64,000 bases of DNA from Dysidea avara. Lineage: Eukaryota > Porifera > Demospongiae > Dictyoceratida > Dysideidae. The stretch spans positions 32,008,368-32,072,367 of the forward strand of contig NC_089276.1 of NCBI RefSeq assembly GCF_963678975.1, in the 5' to 3' direction. Positions 55,990-64,000 of the stretch are shown piece by piece. Under the pieces are notes generated by a model. That model was given only the letters and a program-made list of their open reading frames with translations. It was not told the origin of the DNA and made no database searches. Position 1 is the stretch's first letter. Each line of letters starts with the position of its first letter. The translations under genes were made by a program, and so were the position numbers.

Positions 55990-56690
55990 TATTGTTGTGA
56001 TACTCTAATAAAGTGCACATTTTTTTGAGGGCTTCTAATAGAACATACATAGAATGTTCTAGAGCAATCTAGAACTTCTATTGGTAGATCATTTACCATA
56101 ATATTATTGTACTACTCTTTTTGAGGACTTCTAACTTAGTAGCTGTAATTCTATTGCTATTCAAACTATCAAAGTCACTGCTACAATGATCAGCCTATGT
56201 ACAATTTTCAAGTTATTCCCATACTCGGCTTACCTGTATATAGCCATGACAGATGCTTGATCTGTTTTATATGAATATACGCTCACAACTCCTTGGATAT
56301 TCATCAGATTAACAGCAAACTTGGTATGTGAATTCTTTATATGCTCTTCATTTGTGTCAAAGATCAAGGCAATCGGGTTACACATTTGTATTTTATAGCA
56401 ATTTTTGCAAAGTGTGTGAAATAAATCGAAGTCCCCATAGCCCTCCTATGGCCTAAGAAGAAAACAACAAAGAAATTAAAATGAAACTTTAGTGCCCATA
56501 TCTTGCAAATGGCTAGTGCAAATTTAATCTAATTTGCTATGTGGTCTACCCTACCTGGCAGACAACTATAATGCAAACAATGGTGTTCTTTGGAGAAGGG
56601 GCCATGGAACTATGCACACATGAAGTTCTTCCTGTTAATATACTCATGGTATGGCACGCTGGCTGCACGACACACTACCATGTGTCTTGA
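55990..56690 (-). mobile_element. Composite repeat, inverted copy 3, without minisatellite
   Basis: Inverse of 35228-36020: GATACTCTAATA at the left, ACTCCTTGGATATTCATC, GAAATTAAAATGAAACTTT, TTCTTCCTGTTAATATACTC, then the end block GGCACGCTGGCTGCACGACA, ACACTACCATGTGT and CTTGA at 56690. One stem base is changed relative to the other copies. Confidence 0.7.
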
Positions 56691-57181
56691 TGTGATTGGT
56701 GTATACTATTTCAAGCGAATTTCCATCAAAGCAGGTAGTTGGATTTTTTAAATCATATTCTTTTAAGTAGCAGTAGCCTACGTATATTAACATTAAACAT
56801 GCAGCTCATTCTCATTGGAGAACTGAACAATAAATAGGAATACAGGTTAGTGAATACTTTCCAAGACATATACACAAAAAACATACAATGGTTTAATGCA
56901 GCATAGAAGGTAATCAAACAAGTGTGCTTTTTTGTACAACAACTATTAGAATAAATAAGGAGATATTTTTCATAAATTATTTGGCTATAGCACGATAACC
57001 ATAAGTTAAGTCATGCTGGATATGTATCAATAAAACTTAAGTATAGACAATTTCAAGATGAAATGTATGCAAGTAATGCACAAATACATAAGTTACATTC
57101 ACGTAAAAATCATAACAGTTAAACACCAGTTATAGGTGTAATAAAGTAGTTAAACAGCTTTATTATAGTACTACGTATAAG
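56691..57181. other. Intergenic, no gene seen
   Basis: AT-rich, no supported feature. Confidence 0.5.
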
Positions 57182-58619
57182 CAGAGTTACTGGGGTCATT
57201 ACTCCAAAAATGAAACTCGTTACATATTAGTTGTTACTCCTATGAAATGTAACGTGCTACAGTTACATATCATTCCCAGAAAAAAAGTGATGAGTTACCT
57301 ATTACATGTTATTCAGAGGGCTGTAACTAGTAATGTTATTACATATTACATTCGCTCATTACAAGCTTTAAGCTAAATCCAACCTTCTAAATATAGGCTC
57401 CCAACCTACAACTACAAGTGAGACAAGTGTGACACACATTTCTCTGGTGTAATTCAGCCTCAAAAACATACTTTGTTGTAGTATAATGGTCCCAAGGGCA
57501 CTCCCCATACACTATCACTCTTTGATCTTGTCTGTAAGGCCATCTCCAATGCTTTCAGGACCCAAAATTCAACAATTCACATGCTGGATACAATGCGCAT
57601 TAAAAGAAGTAACGCATTACAATTTCCAGTTGTATATAATATTTGTTATAATATTACTTGCTACTTTGTAATGTAACATGTTATACAAGTACACAAAAAA
57701 TTGAAATTTTCAACTAGAGTAGGGACCATAGCACATATGGAGATAAGAAGTACTGAAACAAGTTGGAGTAGTGCACAATATTGAATCACAGTAAAACAAT
57801 AAGAAGTGTCATATCCCTACTGTGCTCAAGATACCATAATGGAAATGCACAGTGGGGATATAACACTTCTTATTGATTGAATATCGTGCACTATTCCAGC
57901 TTGTTTCAGTACTTTTTATCGATGTGCTATGGTCCCTACTCTAGTTGAAAATTCCAAAAATTTTTGTGTACTTGTTTGTTAACTTTTGTTATAAAATAAA
58001 ATTATTATGACAGGTGAACCCACACTTATTGCATCAAAAGAAAGAAACAGTGCTGTGCATCCCAGCAATCAATTATCATCTGAAAAGTGAAGTATCCATT
58101 TTGCTTTGTTGTCAGCTATGTTCAGCTCATTACACAGCATTAGGAATCAAGAACTGTTCAAAAAGCACCTCTGCAATCAAAGTAGCCACTATGAAAATAC
58201 GGACGATTTCTGTTACGAAGGGAAGCCAACACTAACTACTGCCAAATCAACACCTTTCGCTGTCAGCAAAGATGAATGGGACACAAAGGAGGACACTGGT
58301 AAGTTCATGAAGAATGCATTGTACATACTACAATATGCCAAAAGGCACGTGTCCAGCTGAAGCAACGTCAAACAGTGAAAAAATCAAGCACGACGCTTGT
58401 CTGAAGGTGTCAGTCAGTCAGTCAGTTAGTCAGTCAGTCAGTTAATCCATTTAATAATTTTAAAAAAATCCATAGCAGCTTGTTGAAAGAGTTTTGGGTC
58501 ACTCTGAAGGCTTGTTTGGGCTTAGTTTTGCAGTACTATCGTACAGTATGTTTACTCGTTACTACATAGTAATATTATTACACAATGAGTTACATTTGTA
58601 ATGTATTACCCCAACTCTG
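57182..58619. mobile_element. hAT-type element with a nested foldback
   Basis: Ends CAGAGTTACTGGGG and CCCCAACTCTG are like 8337-8881. Flanks CGTATAAG (57174-57181) and ACTATAAG (58620-58627) match at 6 of 8 positions. Its own sequence (57182 to ~57686 and ~58549-58619) has the GTAATGTAAC-type motifs. The middle is a nested copy of the foldback family. No transposase ORF. Confidence 0.75.
57687..58548. mobile_element. Nested foldback element, third copy
   Basis: Hairpin arms with TTTTCAACTAGAGTAGGGAC (57687-57975), then the tail with ATTATGACAGGTGAACCCAC, a GTCA/GTTA-rich run (58410-58443) and a degenerate end palindrome. An 84-codon open frame (58106-58360) has a protein-like stretch (FAVSKDEWDTKEDTGKFMKN) not present in the other copies. 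It could be a captured exon, but this is weak. Confidence 0.7.
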
Positions 58620-58729
58620 ACTATAAGGATCTCTTAACTTATTAACATTCCATTGAAAACAAACACTGCCCATGCAGTACATGTCTGTGTCACTGTACAG
58701 CTGTATATTGAGCATATTAATGTACTTGC

Positions 58730-58806
58730 CTGGTTGGATCCTCTGCTTTTGTAAATAGTCTTGGTTGAGGGTCAATCTTGCCTCCATGTTTGAAACCAAA
58801 AGTCAC
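58730..58806 (-). other. Candidate exon d of an unidentified minus-strand gene
   Basis: Acceptor ATGATGATGCAG, open frame VTFGFKHGGKIDPQPRLF..., donor CCAG/GCAAGT (a GC-AG donor). It starts in phase 0, compatible with the end of candidate exon c, but 4.1 kb separates them and other exons may lie between. The protein family is not recognised. Confidence 0.3.
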
Positions 58807-59241
58807 CTGCATCATCATGAGTAGAAAACATAATATAGTATATTAAACCAGCTAGGGTTACAAAAATCAAAGGTGCCAGCAGAGTAGAGTTACTGTCCTT
58901 AGCCATTTTGGTTATTACTGTAACCCTTAAAAGCTGCATATTTTCCCCTAATAAGCTGAATCTTTTAAAAAGCTTATTTGCTTACTGTACAGGTACAGAC
59001 ATCACCTACTAAACCAGGTCAGTTAGAAGAAAAATAAAATGTAGATTTGGCCTCAACTAACATTTCCAGGCATGTACTGGTTAATTAATGTTCTGTTAGT
59101 AGGAGACTATTATGATCTCTACACTAAGATTTAGCATAGGGTGAGCAAACCTCATAAGGTTAATTATTTCTATGAGGAAATTTATATAAAGATCGATACT
59201 TGTATGGGAAGAGGCCTGTATAATACACTTTGCTAAGTTTA

Positions 59242-59301
59242 GATGTTGGAATTGTTGATGTTGGAATTGTTGATGTTGGAATTGTTGACGTTGGAATTGT
59301 T
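59242..59301 (+). repeat. 15-bp tandem repeat, 4 units
   Basis: GATGTTGGAATTGTT repeated four times with one change (GACG in unit 4) and a degraded end. Confidence 0.9.
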
Positions 59302-60854
59302 TAATGTAATGCAAGACTAATTACTGCTCTAGTTCCTCACACATAAGTGTAGACTCTATGTGCCAACCAACCAAAATCAACCTAAAAAGTGATTCTTATT
59401 AGTTAGACCATGCAGGTTACTATCTGGGTCAAAGTGTGGATGATTTTAACTCTGATTCAACTACTGTAATTACAGTACAAAATTTATAATGATACCTCTC
59501 TTTTCTCTCTAACTATGACTTCAACAGAAGTTCAGCTAATTGGAAGCCATACAAATGAAGCCACATGGTTACCACTAAAATTCATTTTGTTGCATCACGC
59601 AAATACATTTATGTATGTAATAACAATATGTTTACACTGCATGTTACAGCATGTGGTTTTGTAATAAGGAGTAAGAAGGAGCTATGTTTAAGAGAATCTG
59701 TGTTGTTCACACAAACTTTTTGCAGCAAGTATAACAATGTGGTTTTAGTATGGTACCCTAGATAGTGAGTAGAGTATTTCTGTGTTATCTTAGTATATCA
59801 GTGAGTAAATCCTCTGTATTTGTGCTGGCCTGTGTAATGTATGTAGGCGTAGTAACCATTGATGTAAAAAATTGGCTTCTGGTGCTGTAGTGAATAGTAC
59901 ACACAACTCTGCTGATGCCTTGCAAGTTTTAAGGGTTAATAGCTCCATTGTATATCAACTGGTAACTATAATTGTAGCCCATACTACCATATGGTGTCAC
60001 AATAATGGCTTAATACAAGTTCCCTTTATCGCTAGTTGATGCCAAACAATTAAATTCTTGGCAAATAAAGACCCCACTTATCTGAATGTATAGTTTGCAA
60101 GTAGGGGACTTTCAAATATATCTAAGTTTAGTATGTAGGGTCTGTGTGCTAGAACTGAATATAGTTTGTGGAGAATGCATGTAATTAGAATTGAACAACA
60201 AAGATATTCACTTGAGTTACTACTTTTATGTATATTTTCTTAGTTACACTTGTCAAACAGTACAGTAGTATAAAATGCTATCTTTAAAAATCATCCTAGA
60301 GACATCTTCTAAATGAAAATCACCTTTACAGAGTAATATTAGCTTATCTGAATCAAATACAACATTAAAAGAATAAAATGCTTAAAGACGCTCAGATATT
60401 TAATTTAAATGATAACTGAACTCAATTTTTCATCTGTTGGCATGCCAGTCTGCGTGCCCTGACCACAGTTGCAAGGATGGAGGCCAAACAAAGCAGCGCA
60501 CAGCCACTATTTATATCACATTAACAAACTCACCAGTGGTACGTGCCTTTTGGGGTACCAATAAGTGCATGCCTTCTGTGCCTTGTCTTTCATATTATCT
60601 TCAATCAGGCTTGTCTTTCGTCTTTATGCAATCAAGACATTAATTTTTGAGCAACATACTTAGATGCACAAAATCATTTAAGGCACTTACAACTACTGTA
60701 AGAAGTACTGGACTCCCAGTAGATACCTGTAACTTGACGATAGGTTCTAGATCACGCCCATTAACAATCTTGGTTGATTAATAACAAGGAGACCACAGCT
60801 CTTAATAATCTATTTGCTCAATCACAATGACCACACTCCAATCTATAGTATGTA
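59302..60854. other. Intergenic, no firm gene
   Basis: A pyrimidine-rich acceptor (TTCAACAG, ending 59528) precedes ~44 open plus-strand codons (VQLIGSHTNEATWLPLKF), too weak to call. A 68-codon plus-strand frame at 60437 has no recognisable domain. Confidence 0.4.
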
Positions 60855-61027
60855 CAGTGAAACCTCTATAATCCGACGCTCATTGGGATAAGAAAATTGT
60901 GTTGGATTAGCAAGGGCAGATTACTGAGGTAGTATTACATAGAAAAAGTAATTTTGGTATACAAAACAATGTCAAATTATAGAGGTATTCTGGATTACAG
61001 AGGTGTCGGATTAGAGAGGTTTCAGTG
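60855..61027. mobile_element. pogo/Tigger-type MITE (173 bp)
   Basis: Starts CAGTGAAACCTCTATAATCC and ends with GTCGGATTAGAGAGGTTTC, an inverted match with few changes, with TA on both sides (60853-60854, 61028-61029). These ends and the TA duplication are typical of pogo-like mariner relatives. Confidence 0.8.
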
Positions 61028-61029
61028 TA

Positions 61030-61788
61030 CAAATTGAGCTGAATCCAGAAAAACAGCTAAAAATTAATACTGGATTTTTCTCAACAGGGTTAACATATCA
61101 GCCAACCAGATGATTAGTGGTAAAGGCAAAGGTGTCAACAACAGACACATACTGTTTGGCTCCATCACAAATTCTGGAAAGGGCTGTAATGGACACTATG
61201 CTTATATGGCTTCCCAATAGGAAATGTATTGTGAAAACTTTGATTGGCCGTAAATATTATGTCAGACATTTGAACAAAAAGATTTTGAAATATTTTTAGT
61301 GGGTCAAGCAGTACTACAAATGAGCCAAATTTCAATTTCAAGATCTTGTGTAATTGCATCCGTAATGTTTTTGAACATTCAGTTCAATGCATACATACTA
61401 TAGTACGTTCACGTTGAGCTGAATCCTCAAAAACATTTAATAACTCATGGATGCAATTACACATGATCTTGAAATTTGGCTCATTTGTAGTACTGCTTGA
61501 TCCGCTAAAAATATTTCGAAATCTTTTTATTCAAATGTTTGACATAATATTTATGGCCAATCTAAAGTTTCACAATACATTTCCTATGGGGAAGCCATAT
61601 AAGTACAGTGTCCATTACAACCCTTTCCCGAACTTGTAATGGAGCCAAACTGTACATGTCTGTTGTTGACACCTTTGCTGTTACCAATAATCATCTGGTT
61701 GGCTGAAAATGTTAACTCTGTTGAGAAAAAATCCACTTTTAATTTTTAGCTGTTTTTCAGGATTCAGCTCAACGTGAACATACTATAT
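61030..61788. repeat. Large foldback with ~340-bp arms
   Basis: The left arm (about 61031-61371) and right arm (about 61420-61788) are inverted copies. Shared blocks: GAGCTGAATCC, AGCCAACCAGATGATTA, AAATGTATTGTGAAA, ATGAGCCAAATTTC. A third GTTGAGCTGAATCC block sits in the spacer (61413). Open frames in both arms (61117-61359, 61451-61639) mirror each other and are not genes. Confidence 0.85.
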
Positions 61789-62362
61789 AGCTGCATTATA
61801 AAGAACTTTGCGTGGGAGTATCAAAGCAACAAAGTGTTCTATATCAGGCAGTTATAGAACACTTTAATAGACCACAGTTCTATATCAGGTAGTTAGTTAT
61901 AGAACTTCCAGGTCTATTTTGTAGGCCTGATAGCCTACTTTGAGTGAGCAATCACTCATTTTGGTCAGTACAACCAATCAACCAAGCCAGTGTAGGCTGA
62001 TAGCCTGACTGTGCTCGGCTGACCAGTCAACCCAACCAGCTAGAGAAAAACCAATGGATTTAATTTATAGACACACTTGAAGATTTCGATGATGGTTGCT
62101 TGTGGTCACGTTCTTAGTACGTTTTGCTCACATGAACGGACGAGTCCTAAGAATATCACGGAAATATGCTTATTAAAACATCACAATCAAAAATTTTTCG
62201 TATTGAGAAGACGGATTAGTCTCACAAAACGACTAATGAAGGCGCAGCACAGTGCAACACAGGCGCAATGTCTATTCTACCGATGATAACACTTCTCCGT
62301 GAGTTTCTAATTGTTTCGTGTGTCTTGTGTATACCTCAAGTTGACAGTTCTCTATACCAGTT

Positions 62363-62517
62363 AAAGCACTGCCTTTCGCTCGTGCTATACGAGAAATATA
62401 GCACTCAAAGAGTGGGCGAGAGACAAATATAGCACTCGGCTTCGCCTCGTGCTATATTTGTCTCTCGCCCACTCTTTTCGTGCTATATTTCCCGTATAGC
62501 ACTCGCGGCAGTGCTTT
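62363..62517. repeat. 155-bp GC-richer cruciform-forming hairpin
   Basis: AAAGCACTGCC at the left pairs with GGCAGTGCTTT at the right. The arms carry AGAGTGGGCGAGAGACAAAT and its inverse, around a short loop (TCGGCTTCGCCTC). Each arm also contains its own small inverted repeat (GTGCTATA...TATAGCAC), so it can fold as a cross. Confidence 0.9.
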
Positions 62518-62671
62518 ATCTAGTACTTATAATGCTAGTATAATAAAAATATGAAACAGTAACACGTGCCCCCCTGGTAGGCAAAAGGCTGACTCGAGAT
62601 ACTCTAATACACCAGTCACCCTAATAGAACAGTCACACGTGTACAGCTAGCTGGATGCTATAATAAAAAAA

Positions 62672-62925
62672 AAATTTAAATTATTAACTTCAAAATGAAG
62701 TAGGGATTCAAGTGATAAAAGTATAGATGAATGATGGTATTACATGTATAGCTTGATGGGAAAATCCCCACTTTGGCAATGAAAGAAAAAATTAATACTG
62801 TTATAACTTACTACATGCTAATGTAGGGATTTTTCACAGAGCTATGCTATAATACCATCATTAATCTCTTGTTTCACTACTTTTTTTTTCACTTGGATCA
62901 CTATTTAATTTTTTAATTTTTAATA
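62672..62925. mobile_element. Foldback/MITE of ~250 bp
   Basis: Left arm TTATTAACTTCAAAATGAAG, AAGTGATAAAAG, GAATGATGGTATTA; the right arm is the inverse. The same left-arm sequence begins again at about 63862 and is cut by the window end. Confidence 0.75.
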
Positions 62926-62963
62926 TACCATATTATAAAGTATACAAAATTTATTGCACTCAC

Positions 62964-63058
62964 CAGTTTTAATAGTGTGTCTGTAGTGACATTCTTCAAA
63001 TCAGTAGCTTGATTATACATGCTATCAATGTGTGTCACATTGTATCCCAGCACCAAGT
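62964..63058 (-). other. Candidate exon c of an unidentified minus-strand gene
   Basis: Acceptor TGCAACAG, frame (D)LVLGYNVTHIDSMYNQATD... to LLKL, strong donor CTG/GTGAGTG. Its phase (2 nt first) fits exon b, which ends with one nt. Confidence 0.45.
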
Positions 63059-63115
63059 CTGTTGCAACACATCATAGCACACAATAGCTACTATATAATA
63101 CAGTATTCACATTAC

Positions 63116-63170
63116 CTATAATAGTACCAACAGTCAGGTCATCTGTATACTCTGAAATACCACAGGTGTG
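63116..63170 (-). other. Candidate exon b of an unidentified minus-strand gene
   Basis: Acceptor CAAATTTCAG, frame HTCGISEYTDDLTVGTII with one extra G, donor ATAG/GTAATG. The phase fits exons a and c. Confidence 0.4.
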
Positions 63171-63647
63171 CTGAAATTTGTCCATACCACTTTACCAAAA
63201 AAATTACAAAGTTAAACTGTAATCTATAGTACTAAAGTATAACACAATACAACATTGCACAAGACAACAAAGCATTGCAATTAGGCACCACTTAAAGGAG
63301 AACATGTGCATGTTGTTGTTAACATGGGCCCATTAAACCCAGTAGAAGTGAATCTCATTCACCACTTCACACAAAGCACCTCTCAAACAGTGTCTACTAT
63401 ATTAACCATTGCAAAGACCAGATATTCTCCACAACTAATGAAAGGTTTTATAGAGCCAAAAGAAACAAAAGCACATGGACCACTGTGATCCCAACAACAC
63501 ATTAACCCCAACATCACTGGCATGCAGGTACTTAGGTATGCTCTCAATTCTGCAATTCTTGGGGGTATTAATGCCAAACACATATTTATCAAAACAACAC
63601 TAAACACATCATACTGAGCACATCACAATAAATCAGCATCTATTTAC

Positions 63648-63736
63648 TTGAAATATTTTTCCAGTTTCATCATTAATGGTAAACTGATGCAGTATGTAGC
63701 TCCAGCTGAATACCAGTATATTCTTCGACTTATATT
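63648..63736 (-). other. Candidate exon a of an unidentified minus-strand gene
   Basis: Acceptor CACTTTCAG (or a little upstream at ATACTAG), frame YKSKNILVFSWSYILHQF... to TGKIFQ, donor CAA/GTAAAT in phase 0. Joined with b and c it gives about 80 residues without a stop. I do not recognise the protein. Confidence 0.45.
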
Positions 63737-63861
63737 CTGAAAGTGTGACTAGTATACATGCTGTACTGATACAATATTTCAATAAGACCAAAAACAGAAA
63801 GTGCTCAGAATTAATGATCATTTGATAAACAAACAACCTAGCCATATATACTAGTACATTA

Positions 63862-64000
63862 AAAAATTATTAATTTTAAAAATGAAGTAGCTAAGGATCT
63901 AAGCAATAAAAGTTAGTGAGACAAGAGATGAATGATGGTATTACAACATAGGTCAGTGGTAAAATTCCTACACTGGCATGTCATGACAATGTCAGTGTCA
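63862..64000 (+). mobile_element. Start of another foldback/MITE copy, cut by window end
   Basis: TTATTAATTTTAAAAATGAAG and GAGATGAATGATGGTATTAC match the left arm of 62672-62925. Confidence 0.6.

Noticed and set aside
58014..58360. 73- and 84-codon frames in the nested foldback as a gene
   Set aside because: Embedded in a repeat and not conserved in the two other copies; kept only as a possible captured fragment.
63306..63607. Overlapping plus (60 codons) and minus (74 codons) frames near 63.4 kb
   Set aside because: Both look vaguely protein-like, but neither has splice borders or a recognised domain, and they exclude each other.

Overview
The window is animal nuclear DNA. Its two receptor genes have long exons, introns where visible are short GT-AG introns, and most of the sequence is mobile-element debris and foldback repeats. 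A demosponge is my best guess, from the style of the beta-helix/multi-TM receptors, the small Cys-rich secreted protein and the repeat families. That is inference, not proof. No rRNA, tRNA, CRISPR or prokaryotic operon structure is visible.

Layout. 1-2.9 kb: a 5'-truncated LINE-like retrotransposon with a perfect 16-bp target-site duplication, then small duplications and a MITE. 2.93-20.99 kb: one tandem duplication, unit A (2933-12336) and unit B (12346-20989). Its breakpoint lies inside the first exon of a small secreted-protein gene, so the left copy is a chimeric 103-codon ORF (12243-12554) and the right copy keeps the intact two-exon gene (20902-21382). Differences between the units expose later insertions with their empty sites: a 545-bp hAT-type element and a 60-bp palindrome with a 7-bp duplication. 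Both units carry relics of a mobile-element-associated protein. 21.4-27.2 kb: a ~31-bp minisatellite holding a second, rearranged LINE fragment, then an inverted copy of a composite repeat interrupted by a GGACAC foldback and a TIR element. 27.7-31.2 kb, minus strand: receptor-like gene 1. 31.3-32.4 kb: an ATGT microsatellite split by an 868-bp TIR element. 35.2-39.05 kb: a ~3.8-kb composite insertion carrying ~2.4 kb of the same minisatellite in the opposite orientation; its empty site survives in an inverted duplicate near 49.4 kb. 43.97-47.68 kb, plus strand: receptor-like gene 2. 51.4-53.2 kb: an F-box/leucine-rich gene broken by a stop and a frameshift. 53-64 kb: repeats, nested elements and foldbacks, plus a few candidate minus-strand exons of an unidentified gene (58.73-63.74 kb).

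How the genes work together. The two large genes are divergent paralogues. Each has a secretion signal, a long Asn-rich region that looks like a right-handed beta-helix, a Cys-rich membrane-proximal module and about eight hydrophobic segments, which fits large surface receptors or adhesion proteins. Nothing in the sequence shows what they bind. The small secreted protein has a hydrophobic C-terminus like a GPI-anchor signal and is probably also at the cell surface. The rest is mostly repeat biology, in which the duplications allow direct before/after comparison of insertions.
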